Shown one piece after another: positions 15,322 through 27,100 of a DNA stretch of 64,000 nucleotides. A model generated the notes under the pieces. That model did not search any database. It was not told the origin of the DNA and worked only from the letters and a program-made list of their open reading frames with translations. Origin of the DNA: an uncultured Propionibacteriaceae bacterium (GTDB taxonomy: Bacteria; Actinomycetota; Actinomycetes; Propionibacteriales; Propionibacteriaceae); the NCBI GenBank assembly GCA_937926975.1, contig CALBCJ010000012.1, forward strand, positions 124,001-188,000, given 5' to 3'. The number at the start of each line of letters is the position of its first letter. Within the stretch, counting starts at the first letter, position 1. The position numbers and the translations under genes were made by a program.

Positions 15322-17091
15322 ATGCCTGACCAGCCGCTGCGGACCGACATCGAGATCATCTCAGCACCGTTCGTGAACCAGGCCATGAACCACAACCGGA
15401 TCCCCTTCCTGCAGCTGGTGAGCGTGACCGCGACCGGCGCCGACCAGACCATCACCGGGGTCCTGGACATCAGCGTCACCGGGCCCGCCGGCGAGGTGCT
15501 GTCGCGGCCCTGGCGCCAGGAGGTCGGCCTCGAGCCGCAGCGCCCGTACCGGCTCGACCACCCGGAGGTGGTGCTCGACCCGGCCCTGGCGGCCACCCTG
15601 GAGGAGACGGTCCAGGCCGAGATCCAGGTCCGGTTCCAGGGGCCGGGGGAGACCGAGGCTGTCGCCTACGCGCCGCTGCGGGTGCTCGCCCACCACCAGT
15701 GGCTGCTGGACCCGGACGCCCCGCTGCGCTGCGTCCAGCTGCTGGCCGCCTTCGTCCAGCCCAACCACCCCGCCGTCGCCGGGCTGCTGCCGGACGTGGC
15801 CGACGAGCTGATGCGCACCACCCGCAGCTCGTCACTGTCGGTCGACAGTGTCAGCCCGGAGCGGATCGACGCCGTGGTCGGGGCGGTGTTCACCGTGCTC
15901 CAGAGCCGCCAGATCTCGTACGCGGCCCCGCCAGCCAGCTGGGGGCTGGGCCAGCGGCTCCGAGGGCCGGCCACGGTCCTGGAGCAGCGCCTCGGGACCT
16001 GTCTCGACACCACGGTGCTGATGGCGTCGGTGCTGGAGCACCTAGGCGTGGCCCCCGTGATCTGGATCGCCTCCGGGCACGCCTTCTGCTCCTGGTGGCG
16101 CAGCCCGGAGCTGGCCCTGCCCGACGCCGCCAGCCTGCAGGTGACCAGCGCCGTGAACGCGGTCGACCTCAACCTGCTGGGTGTGGTCGAGACCACCATG
16201 CTGACCCGGGAGCGCCGCCCGGCCCGAGACCAGCTGCGCCGGGCCCAGCAGGTCCTCAAGGACACCTACTTCACCAGCCAGACCGCCTTCACCAGCCAGA
16301 CCGCTGAGCTGCTGGCCGTGGTCGACATCGCCGCGTCCCGCCACCTGAGAGTGCTGCCCCTGCCGGCCCGGGTCCAGCGTCCCGACGGGGTGGTCGAGGT
16401 CGTGGAGTACCAGCCGGCGGCTGTCGTCCTCACCGGGAGCGCCACACCGGCCTCCAGCGGTCCGCTGCTAGCACAGGAGGAGCGCCCGGTCCCAGCCCGG
16501 GTCCAGGCCTGGAAGAACGAGCTGCTGGACCTCAGCCTGCGCAACCCGCTGCTCAACCTCAACCGGGTCACCGAGCTGCGGATGCAGATTCCTGACGGCT
16601 CCCTGGGGCACTACGCCGAGCTGCTCGGCGCCGGAACCTCGTTCACACTGCGGGCCGCAGACGACGTTCCGCTGCTGGCCGCAGCCGGGATCCGCCGCGG
16701 CGCGGCGCTGCCCGGGGACGCACTGCGCTCGATGGTGGCCCAGCAGCACGTGGTGCTCAGCGACCTGCCCGGCAGCCTGCACAGCTCCATGGCCGACCGG
16801 CTGCGCTACCGGGCCCGCACCGCGCTCCAGGAGAGCGGCGCCAACCTGCTCACGGTGGTCCTCGGGACGGTCGAGTGGCAGCGGGGGAGCGGAAGCTGGT
16901 GGCACCGCTGCTGCTGGCACCGGCCGAGCTGCGGGGTGTGCTCGGCACCAGGTTCGCGCTCGACCCGGCCGGGCAGGTCAGCCTCAACCAGAGCCTCTTC
17001 GAGAAGCTCCGCCTCGAGTACGGGCTGGAGGTGCCCGGGCTGGACCCGCTACCGGTTCGCGACGACGGCCAGGTCGATGTCGACACCGTGA
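15322..17091 (+). CDS. DUF4011 helicase/nuclease, N-terminal part (frameshifted)
   Basis: Residues 1 to ~522 are the authentic N-terminus of a ~1960-residue protein; residues after the G run at 16883-16887 are read out of frame until a stop at 17091. Visible domains are a beta-rich N-terminus (1-130), a transglutaminase-like Cys/His pair (GTCLDTTVLMASVLEHLGV then WIASGHAFCSWW, residues ~227-260), and the DUF4011 signature WKNELLDLSLRNPLLNLNR near residue 395. The match resumes one frame back at 16887 (ERKLVAPLLL). An 18-base tandem duplication (16270-16304) adds one copy of a FTSQTA unit. Confidence 0.8.
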   Translation: MPDQPLRTDIEIISAPFVNQAMNHNRIPFLQLVSVTATGADQTITGVLDISVTGPAGEVLSRPWRQEVGLEPQRPYRLDHPEVVLDPALAATLEETVQAEIQVRFQGPGETEAVAYAPLRVLAHHQWLLDPDAPLRCVQLLAAFVQPNHPAVAGLLPDVADELMRTTRSSSLSVDSVSPERIDAVVGAVFTVLQSRQISYAAPPASWGLGQRLRGPATVLEQRLGTCLDTTVLMASVLEHLGVAPVIWIASGHAFCSWWRSPELALPDAASLQVTSAVNAVDLNLLGVVETTMLTRERRPARDQLRRAQQVLKDTYFTSQTAFTSQTAELLAVVDIAASRHLRVLPLPARVQRPDGVVEVVEYQPAAVVLTGSATPASSGPLLAQEERPVPARVQAWKNELLDLSLRNPLLNLNRVTELRMQIPDGSLGHYAELLGAGTSFTLRAADDVPLLAAAGIRRGAALPGDALRSMVAQQHVVLSDLPGSLHSSMADRLRYRARTALQESGANLLTVVLGTVEWQRGSGSWWHRCCWHRPSCGVCSAPGSRSTRPGRSASTRASSRSSASSTGWRCPGWTRYRFATTARSMSTP

Positions 17092-20000
17092 TCCGGCTGC
17101 TGCGGCAGGCCGCCGACGAGAGCCGGCTCCCGGTACGGGTCTGTGCTGAGTCCCGGCTGGCGATCCTCTCGTACACGGGCTACCTGCAGTGGCGCGACCT
17201 CGACCAGCACTGGGAGTCCTTCCTCACCAAGCCCCTGGTCCGCCACCTGGCACTGACCCCCACCTCACCCTTCGAGCAGACCGGAGCTGAGCCGGACGCC
17301 GACCTGGACGCGTACGTGGCTGCAGCCCCGATCCCGCTCGACGGCTCCCAGGCCGAGGCGGTGGCCGCAGCCAGGGCCGGGCGCAGCTTCGTCCTGGAGG
17401 GTCCCCCGGGGACCGGAAAGTCCCAGACCATCACCAACCTGATCGCCGACCAGATGGCCCAGGGCCGGACTGTGCTCTTCGTGGCGGAGAAGGGGGCAGC
17501 GCTGGACGTGGTCCGGGCGCGGCTGGAGGCGGTCGGGCTGCTGCCGTTCACCCTCGACCTGCACGACCACAGTGCCCGCCCGGCCCAGGTCCGCCAGCAG
17601 CTGAAGCGGGCCCTGCAGCTGCGTCCCGCCGTAGACCTGAACGCCTACCAGATCGCCGCACAGGACACCGCGACCGCGGCAGCCTTGCTGGCTGACTACG
17701 CCGAGCGTCTGCACCAGCCGAACCCGGCCGGCCTCTCGCTGTACTCCGCGCACGCGCTGCAGCTGGCTCGAGGGTCCGGCCCCAGCCTGCCGGTGCCACC
17801 AGAGGCCAGCGGGCTCAGCGGCACCGTCCAGCAGGCTGTGGGCCCGCTGTCGCGGCTGGGTGACTCCTGGCGGGCCTGGGGCTTCGCGGTGTCAGGAGAG
17901 CCCGCCGCGCTGCTGCCGCTGCTGGAGGCCGCTGACCAGGCCGTCGACCAGGCCCTCCAGGCTCTGCAGCAGGCCCCTGACGAGGTCCGCGACCTGCTGC
18001 TGGAGGCCGGTGAGCCGGGCGAGCTGGAGACCCTGACCCGCCTGCTGAGCGGCCCGGCCCAGCCCAGCCTGCTGCAGGCGGTGACGACGAGCTCCTGGGT
18101 GGCGGCCCGCGCCGAGCTCCACAGCCTGACCGCTGACCTGCTGCGGCGCAGCGACCCGCTGCTGGAGCGGCTCGCCCCGACGGTGGCCCAGGCCGACCTG
18201 GCGCAGACCCGCCAGCAGCTGCGCGAGGCCGCTGGCTCGTTCTTCCTCGGTCGTCGGCGACGGCTGCTGCGGGCCGGGGCGCCGGTACTGGCTCATCTGC
18301 TGCCCGGCGCCGAGATCCCGCACCGCCAGCTGGTCCAGACCGTGGAGGAGCTGACCGCGGTGACCGGGTCGGCCGACCAGCTTGGCCAGCGCTGGCGTAC
18401 GCTGCTCGGCGCTGACCTGGTGCCTCCGCTCAACCTGCTCGACCCGCAGCAGCGGGACCGGCTCTTCGGGCTGCTCGCTCAGGTGGTGTCCGACGCCGAG
18501 CGGTACCAGCGGCTGCGCCCCGAGCTGGCGCAGGCCCTGGCCGCCGCCCGCGAGCACAGCCAGGGCGCTGGCCCAGAGCTGGTCGGCTCGCTGCTGACGG
18601 CCACCACGGCCCTGGGGGCCCTGCTCGCGGCCGCCGGGTCCTCAGCAGAGCCGGCGCTGCGCTGGGCAGCCACGGTGGGCTCCGGCATCCTCCAGGCCTG
18701 GCAGACCACCCAGCCGGCCCGGGCCGGGACCGGGCCCAGGCTGTGGCTGGAGGCCCGAGAGAGGCTGGCCCCCCTGACCGCCGTCTCGCCCGACTCCGCC
18801 TGGCTCCTGCTCACCCAGCAGGTCTCGGCCACCGACGCTGTGGCCGCGCTGGAGCGCGGGCTGGCCAAGGCCAGCGCCGCCGAGCGGTTCACGGCCGGAG
18901 GCTTCGCGGGCTTCGACGCCGAGCAGCACGCCGAGACCGTCGAGCGCTACCTGCAGTCCTCGCAGGACCTGCGGCAGACCTTGCTGCAGGCGCTCCCGGC
19001 GGCTGTGGTGGAGCGGCGTCCGTTCCGTACCGGACGGCTCTTCGGCGAGGCGGGGGCGCTGGAGCGGGAGGTCAACCGCACCCGGGGCGGGCTCAGCGTA
19101 CGGCAGCTGATGAGCCGCTACGGCCGGGTGATCGCCGAGGTCACCCCGTGCCTGCTGGTCAGCCCCGACTCGCTCGCCCGGTTCATCCCGCCGGACAGCC
19201 TCACCTTCGACCTCGTCGTCTTCGACGAGGCCTCCCAGATCACGGTCCCGAGCGCCATCGGAGCCCTCGGCCGGGCCGAGGCGGTGGTGATTGCTGGAGA
19301 CTCCAAGCAGATGCCGCCGTCACGCTTCGCCCAGCTGGGTGAGAGCGCCGAGGCCTCGCTGACGGCTGACTTCGAGGTGCCGCAGGACGAGGAGTCGATC
19401 CTGTCGGAGAGCGTCCTGGCGCAGGTGCCCCGGCTGTGGCTGTCCTGGCACTACCGCTCCCAGGACGAGTCACTCATCAGCTTCTCCAACCAGACCTACT
19501 ACGACGACCGGCTGCTGACCTTCCCGGCTGTCCCCGGCCGGGGCCACGACCTGGGGCTCTCCTTCACCCGGGTCGACGGGCGCTTCCTGCGCTCGGCCCG
19601 CAAGGGCGAGGCGGGGCTGCTGCGGACCAACCCGGTTGAGGCGGCCGCCGTCAGCGACGAGGTGCTGCGGCGCTGGCGGACCGGGGAGCGCTCGATCGGG
19701 GTGGTCACCTTCAACATCCAGCAGCGAGGACTGATCGAGCGGCTGCTGCTGGAGTCTCAGGAGCCGGGCCTGGCCGAGTCGCTGCTGAACCGGCACGGGG
19801 GAGTCTTCGTCAAGAACCTGGAGAGCGTCCAGGGCGACGAGCGAGACGTGATCATCTTCTCCACCGGCTTCTCGGCCAACGAGCAGGGCCAGCTGCCGCT
19901 GAACTTTGGCCCGCTCAACCGGGCCGGGGGAGAGCGGCGCCTCAACGTCGCGGTCACCCGGGCCCGACGCCGGGTGATGGTCTTCTCCAGCTTCGACCCC

Positions 20001-21206
20001 GAGGACCTGCGCACCGAGCAGACCAGCTCGGTGGGGATCGCCCATCTGCGTCGCTACCTGGAGCTGGCCCGTGACGGGGCGCAGACCTCCGCCCGCCAGC
20101 AGCAGGTACCGCTGGACCGGCACCGGGACCAGATCGCCGAGCGGCTGCGGGAGCGGGGGCTGGAGGTCCAGACCGGGGTCGGCCTGTCAGAGTTCACCAT
20201 CGACCTGGCCATCGGCCTGCCGGGGCAGCCGCCGGTGCTGGCGGTGCTGCTGGACGGGCCAGCCTGGGCCGCCCGGCGCACCGTCGGTGACCGAGACGCC
20301 CTGGCCGCGACGGTGCTGGAGCAGAGCATGGGCTGGCCAGCCGTGGCCCGGGTCTGGCTGCCCGAGTGGCTGCAGGACCCCGAGCGGGTGGTGACCCGGC
20401 TGGAGCAGCTGCGGGCCGAGGCCGCGAGCCGGCCCCGCCACCACAACGAGCAGCTCACCTCCTGGCAGAGTACGACCTTCGAGCCGTACCCGGCGGTCGT
20501 GTCCCCAGACCTCGACGAGGACCCGACCGACGAGCCCACGACGGCCGAGCTCGGGAGCGAGCCCACGACGGCCGAGCTCGGGAGCGAGCCCGAGCCAGCC
20601 GAGCCGTACGGGCTCATCGCCGACCCGCTCGGGCTGGGCAGCGAGGAGCAGCTGTGCCAGGGGTTCGACGGGTACCAGCCCGAGGTCCTCGGTCCTGCCA
20701 GCCGGCTGAGCCGGGTCGGTACGCCCGCAGTGGACCACGAGCTGCGGGACCTGATCGGGCAGATCGTCGCCGCCGAAGGACCGGTGAGCCCGGAGCGGCT
20801 GCTGCGGCTCGTGGTCCGCTCGTACCAGATGAGCCGGCTCACTCCGCAGCGGCGCCGGGACCTGGAGCCGCTGGTCCCGGCCTGGCTGCCCCGTGACGAG
20901 GAGGGGTTCGTCTACCCCGAGGACCGGCACCCGCAGCAGTGGCTCGGGTACCGGGAGACAACCGGCCCGGTCAAGGAGCGGCCACTGGACGACGTGGCGC
21001 TGCGGGAGATCGCCAACGCCGCCGTGGACCTGGCCCGCACCGCGATGGGGATTCCCGCTGGCGAGCTGACCCGTGCCCTCGGCAGAGTCTTCGGGCTCCA
21101 CCGGGTGACCCGCCCGGCCCAGGAACGGCTGCACCGGGCGGTCCAGCTGGCCCTGAGCGACGGCCGGCTGCTGGAGCGGGCCGGGATCATCAGCCCCGGC
21201 CGCTGA
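16875..21206 (+). CDS. DUF4011 helicase/nuclease, SF1 helicase-Vsr-like nuclease-DUF3320 part
   Basis: This frame continues the previous entry after a one-base shift; GTG 16875 merely opens it. It holds an SF1 helicase of the AAA_11/AAA_12 type: Walker A EGPPGTGKSQTITNL (~residue 171), Walker B VVFDEASQITV (~780), Q/motif V VQGDERDVIIFSTGFS and motif VI LNVAVTRARRRVMV. Next is a Vsr-like (MTES_1575) endonuclease-like domain (VGLSEFTIDLAIG, DRDALAATVLEQSMGW) that lacks the usual His after the DG motif. After an acidic linker comes DUF3320 (residues ~1290-1430). Full-length relatives are single polypeptides. A role in DNA metabolism or phage defence is plausible but unproven. Confidence 0.85.
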   Translation: MAAGERKLVAPLLLAPAELRGVLGTRFALDPAGQVSLNQSLFEKLRLEYGLEVPGLDPLPVRDDGQVDVDTVIRLLRQAADESRLPVRVCAESRLAILSYTGYLQWRDLDQHWESFLTKPLVRHLALTPTSPFEQTGAEPDADLDAYVAAAPIPLDGSQAEAVAAARAGRSFVLEGPPGTGKSQTITNLIADQMAQGRTVLFVAEKGAALDVVRARLEAVGLLPFTLDLHDHSARPAQVRQQLKRALQLRPAVDLNAYQIAAQDTATAAALLADYAERLHQPNPAGLSLYSAHALQLARGSGPSLPVPPEASGLSGTVQQAVGPLSRLGDSWRAWGFAVSGEPAALLPLLEAADQAVDQALQALQQAPDEVRDLLLEAGEPGELETLTRLLSGPAQPSLLQAVTTSSWVAARAELHSLTADLLRRSDPLLERLAPTVAQADLAQTRQQLREAAGSFFLGRRRRLLRAGAPVLAHLLPGAEIPHRQLVQTVEELTAVTGSADQLGQRWRTLLGADLVPPLNLLDPQQRDRLFGLLAQVVSDAERYQRLRPELAQALAAAREHSQGAGPELVGSLLTATTALGALLAAAGSSAEPALRWAATVGSGILQAWQTTQPARAGTGPRLWLEARERLAPLTAVSPDSAWLLLTQQVSATDAVAALERGLAKASAAERFTAGGFAGFDAEQHAETVERYLQSSQDLRQTLLQALPAAVVERRPFRTGRLFGEAGALEREVNRTRGGLSVRQLMSRYGRVIAEVTPCLLVSPDSLARFIPPDSLTFDLVVFDEASQITVPSAIGALGRAEAVVIAGDSKQMPPSRFAQLGESAEASLTADFEVPQDEESILSESVLAQVPRLWLSWHYRSQDESLISFSNQTYYDDRLLTFPAVPGRGHDLGLSFTRVDGRFLRSARKGEAGLLRTNPVEAAAVSDEVLRRWRTGERSIGVVTFNIQQRGLIERLLLESQEPGLAESLLNRHGGVFVKNLESVQGDERDVIIFSTGFSANEQGQLPLNFGPLNRAGGERRLNVAVTRARRRVMVFSSFDPEDLRTEQTSSVGIAHLRRYLELARDGAQTSARQQQVPLDRHRDQIAERLRERGLEVQTGVGLSEFTIDLAIGLPGQPPVLAVLLDGPAWAARRTVGDRDALAATVLEQSMGWPAVARVWLPEWLQDPERVVTRLEQLRAEAASRPRHHNEQLTSWQSTTFEPYPAVVSPDLDEDPTDEPTTAELGSEPTTAELGSEPEPAEPYGLIADPLGLGSEEQLCQGFDGYQPEVLGPASRLSRVGTPAVDHELRDLIGQIVAAEGPVSPERLLRLVVRSYQMSRLTPQRRRDLEPLVPAWLPRDEEGFVYPEDRHPQQWLGYRETTGPVKERPLDDVALREIANAAVDLARTAMGIPAGELTRALGRVFGLHRVTRPAQERLHRAVQLALSDGRLLERAGIISPGR
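20532..20585 (+). repeat. Two tandem copies of a 27-base unit in the helicase gene linker
   Basis: A 27-base unit is repeated exactly (20532-20558 and 20559-20585), coding for two copies of an EPTTAELGS unit in the acidic linker before DUF3320. It is in frame and lies in a linker, so it is probably neutral length variation. Confidence 0.75.
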
Positions 21207-21317
21207 CCGGACTGGTGGCCCAGCAGGGCTCCTCCTGCGGTGCCCCAAGGCCGGACCGAGGTCCCTTCCACCAGGGCGCTGCCGCACCCCGCATATCATC
21301 CGCTGTGGTCCGGCACA

Positions 21318-21340
21318 CTGGTCCGGACCAGCCGTTGACA
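21318..21340 (+). promoter_or_regulatory. dre-like palindrome and TTGACA before lysX
   Basis: CTGGTCCGGACCAG (21318-21331) is a perfect 14-base palindrome directly before TTGACA (21335-21340), a possible -35 box for lysX. With one flanking base on each side it resembles the DasR (GntR family) consensus ACTGGTCTAGACCAST except for the two central bases. A further TGGTCCGG half-site sits at 21306-21313. No good -10 box is seen at 16-18 bases, so the promoter reading is tentative. Confidence 0.4.
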
Positions 21341-21401
21341 GTGGCAGACCTGGTTGACGAGGCATCGACCCGGCCGCACGACGACCAGACTCGGGGGGCT
21401 C

Positions 21402-24583
<3,182 letters not shown>

Positions 24584-24587
<4 letters not shown>

Positions 24588-25210
24588 GGCGCTGGGGACT
24601 GGCTGTGCTGGCCGTGGTGCTCTACAACAGCTGGGTCGCCTGGCCCCTGAACGGTGACCCCGGTGTCTTGCTTGGCTACATCTCGGAGCTGGCGGCCGCA
24701 GACCAGCCGTTCAGCTGGTTCTTCCGAACTGCTGACTACGCGGCCGCTGCGGTGTATGCCGCCATCGCGGCCCTGGGCTGGCGGGGCTGGGCGGGCTGGC
24801 TGGGGCGCCGGTCGCGCCACGTCGCGGTGGCTCTGATGGTCGTGGCGGTCGGCACCGCCCTGGACGCGACCTTCAACCTGCCCTGCGCCGAGAGCCGGGA
24901 CGCTGCCTGCGCAGCGGCTCCCAGCATCCAGCGGCACCTGCACGAGGTGGCCTCGGTGGTCGTGTCCAGCGGCCAGGTGGCGACGATCGGGCTGGTCGCC
25001 TGGGGGCGGTCGGTGCGCCGCGGCTGGACCCGGGCCGTCAAGGCCGTGGCCAGCCTGGCGGTGCTGGTGGCCGGGCTGCTGGTGACGACCGCTGTCGCCC
25101 CGTACCTGTGGCCCGGCAGCCAGGGCCCGGTCCAGATCGTCCAGATCGTGCTCTGCTCGGTGTGGGTGGGCTACCTGGCCTGGCGGCTCCCGGGGCGTCG
25201 GCGTGGCTGA
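24584..25210 (+). CDS. DUF998-like integral membrane protein
   Basis: A 208-residue protein overlapping the lysX stop by 4 bases (ATGA). It has about six hydrophobic helices, with NSWVAWPLNG near the start, FRTADYAAAAVYAAIAALG, a CAESRDAACAAAP loop with two Cys, and helix SVVVSSGQVATIGLVAWG. It resembles the DUF998 family, whose function is unknown. Coupling to lysX suggests a link to lipid or envelope modification, which is inference only. Confidence 0.72.
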
Positions 25211-26087
25211 GAGCGTGCCCTTCGGCCAGCACACCATCCACCGGTACGCCGGCCAGGGCCGTACGGTGGTGCTCCTCAACGGGTGCGCTCTGGCGTCGGT
25301 CGCCTGGGACCGGGTCGTGGCCGAGCTGTGGGGGCGTCCGGTCGTGGCGCTCGACCGTCCGGGGCGCTGTGGTACGCCCGCTGCCGGCCCGCCTGACCTG
25401 CTCCGGGAGACCCAGCACCTGGCCCAGGTGGTCGCCGGTGACGGTCCGGTGCTGCTGGTGGCCCACTCGATGGCGGCTTTTCAGGCGGAGGCGCTGGCCC
25501 GGCTGTTCCCAGGGCTGGTCGCGGGAGTCGTGCTGGTCGACCCGTCGGTGGAGCCCGAGGCTCACAGTGGTCTCCTGGGCCGAGCCGGTGCCCGGGTGGT
25601 GGCTCGGGTGGCGGCGGCAGGGCTCCGGCTGGAACCGGTACGGTGGCTGGCAGCGGCCGCGGTCCGGGCCGGGATGCGCCGCGAGACCCACCAGGGTGAG
25701 TCCCTGACCCAGCCGGCCTGGAAGGCCGACCACGAGACCGTCCCGGCGCTGTCCGCGGCGGCGGCCGAGTTGGCGGGGTACGCAGCGCAGGCGAACGACC
25801 TGTCCCGGCTGCGGGAGCGCCAGGCAGAGCCGGTGGCAGCACCGACGATCGTGCTGGAGGGACGAGAGCCCTACGGGGCAGAAGAGCTGGCGTCGCTGCG
25901 GCGGGCCTTCGCCCGCCTCGAGCTGCGCCAGCTGCCGGGCTCGGGGCACCTGATGATGCTCGATACCCCAGAAGCGGTCGCCCAGGCCGTACGGGACCTG
26001 GACCGGCTGGCTGGCAGTGGTGCCAGTGATGACCACAACGACTGGGGGATATACCCCCAAGAGGACCCCGGTAGACACCGTCTCTAG
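25203..26087 (+). CDS. Alpha/beta hydrolase
   Basis: A 294-residue protein overlapping the previous gene by 8 bases. It has the oxyanion region VVLLNGCALASVAWD, a nucleophile elbow VAHSMAAFQAEAL (Ser ~87, with Ala-His in place of the usual Gly-x), VVLVDPSVEP after it, and a late GSGHLMMLDTPEAVAQAV with the catalytic His. The substrate is unknown. Third gene of the lysX operon. Its last codons end just before the DtxR-type box of the metal transporter. Confidence 0.82.
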   Translation: MAESVPFGQHTIHRYAGQGRTVVLLNGCALASVAWDRVVAELWGRPVVALDRPGRCGTPAAGPPDLLRETQHLAQVVAGDGPVLLVAHSMAAFQAEALARLFPGLVAGVVLVDPSVEPEAHSGLLGRAGARVVARVAAAGLRLEPVRWLAAAAVRAGMRRETHQGESLTQPAWKADHETVPALSAAAAELAGYAAQANDLSRLRERQAEPVAAPTIVLEGREPYGAEELASLRRAFARLELRQLPGSGHLMMLDTPEAVAQAVRDLDRLAGSGASDDHNDWGIYPQEDPGRHRL

Positions 26088-26090
26088 TAG

Positions 26091-26109
26091 TTAGGTTAGC
26101 CTAACTCGC
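26091..26109 (+). promoter_or_regulatory. DtxR/IdeR/MntR-type metal box before the metal ABC operon
   Basis: TTAGGTTAGCCTAAC at 26091-26105 matches the left 15 bases of the actinobacterial iron box (TTAGGTTAGSCTAACCTAA); the last four bases differ. Its core GTTAGCCTAAC is palindromic about 26100. It includes TAGGTT, a likely -10 box, so a metal-loaded repressor bound here would block transcription of the operon starting at 26156. Confidence 0.75.
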
Positions 26110-26116
26110 GACTACA

Positions 26117-26131
26117 TGAGAACTAGTCTCA
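26117..26131 (+). promoter_or_regulatory. Second palindrome (Zur/Fur-like) before the metal ABC operon
   Basis: TGAGAACTAGTCTCA has 5-base inverted arms (TGAGA/TCTCA) around ACTAG. It agrees with the actinobacterial Zur consensus TGAAAATGATTTTCA at 10 of 15 positions and shares TGA-N-AA and TCTCA with the element before the class I aldolase gene. It lies 12 bases after the DtxR-type box, downstream of the inferred transcription start. Confidence 0.45.
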
Positions 26132-26155
26132 GAAGTACCGCAGGAAGGCTATCGG

Positions 26156-27100
26156 ATGACGTTCTTCGTACGGGTGGCGGCCGCAGCGACCGCCCTGCTC
26201 CTGGCCGCGGCCGGGTGCTCCACCCAGGGCTCGACCGGCTCCTCGCCGGCCCCGTCAGGCAAGCAGCTCCAGGTAGTTGCCACCACCGGCTACCTAGGTG
26301 ACGCGGTGCGCACCATCGCCCCCCAGGCGCAGGTCACGGTCCTGGTCGCACCGGGCGGCGACCCGCACACCCAGGCCCTGACCACCGCCGACGCCGAGAA
26401 GGTCCAGTCGGCGGACCTCGTGGTGTGGACCTCCCACGACATGGAGCACCAGATGATGGCCCAGCTCGAGAAGCTCGGCAGCAAGCAGATCCCGGCCGCC
26501 GAGGCGATCCCGCAGGACAAGCTGCTGCCCTGGGAGGAGGACGGCAAGGTCAAGGGCCACGACCCGCACGTGTGGAACTCGCCCGAGAACTGGACCTACG
26601 TGGTCACCGCCACCGCCACGAAGCTGGGGGAGGTCGACCCCGCCAACGCCGACACGTACCGGCGCAACGGCGAGGCGTACAACACCAAGATCAGGGAGAT
26701 GAAGAAGAGGGCCGACGAGAAGTTCGCCACGGTGCCGGCCGACCGCAAGATCCTGATCACTGGCCACGACGCCTTCAACTACCTGGGCAAGACCTTCGGG
26801 ATCGAGATCCACGCCACCGACTTCGTCTCCAGTGAGGCCCAGATCTCCCCGGCGCAGATCGACGAGCTGGCCACCCTGGTCGCCACCAAGAAGGTGCCCG
26901 TGATCTTCCAGGACAACCTGAGCAACCCGAGCGCCATCAAGGCCGTGAAGGACGCGGTGGCGGCCAAGGGCTGGCAGGTGGAGATCTCCGACACCCCGCT
27001 GTACGCCGACTCGCTGGGAGAGAAGGCCCCCACCGACACCTACCTCGGAGTCTTCGAGTACAACGTCGACGCGATCGTGAAGGCGATGACCGAGCAGTGA
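26156..27100 (+). CDS. mntA: Metal ABC transporter, substrate-binding lipoprotein (TroA/MntA type)
   Basis: A 314-residue cluster A-I solute-binding protein. The N-terminus is a lipoprotein signal with lipobox AAAGC (Cys21). Metal ligands by family alignment are H71 (GGDPHTQ), H138 (GHDPHVWNSP), H204 (TGHDAFNYL) and D285 (YADSLG), the three-His-one-Asp set of TroA, which binds Mn and Zn; PsaA/MntC have Glu at the third position. There is no His-rich loop as in ZnuA. GGAAGG precedes the ATG. The DtxR-type box favours Mn or Fe. Confidence 0.92.
   Translation: MTFFVRVAAAATALLLAAAGCSTQGSTGSSPAPSGKQLQVVATTGYLGDAVRTIAPQAQVTVLVAPGGDPHTQALTTADAEKVQSADLVVWTSHDMEHQMMAQLEKLGSKQIPAAEAIPQDKLLPWEEDGKVKGHDPHVWNSPENWTYVVTATATKLGEVDPANADTYRRNGEAYNTKIREMKKRADEKFATVPADRKILITGHDAFNYLGKTFGIEIHATDFVSSEAQISPAQIDELATLVATKKVPVIFQDNLSNPSAIKAVKDAVAAKGWQVEISDTPLYADSLGEKAPTDTYLGVFEYNVDAIVKAMTEQ

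Noticed and set aside
16875..16887. GTG 16875 as the start of an independent 1443-residue protein
   Set aside because: The first four codons are out of register with the family; similarity continues smoothly from the previous frame through the G run, so this is one frameshifted gene.
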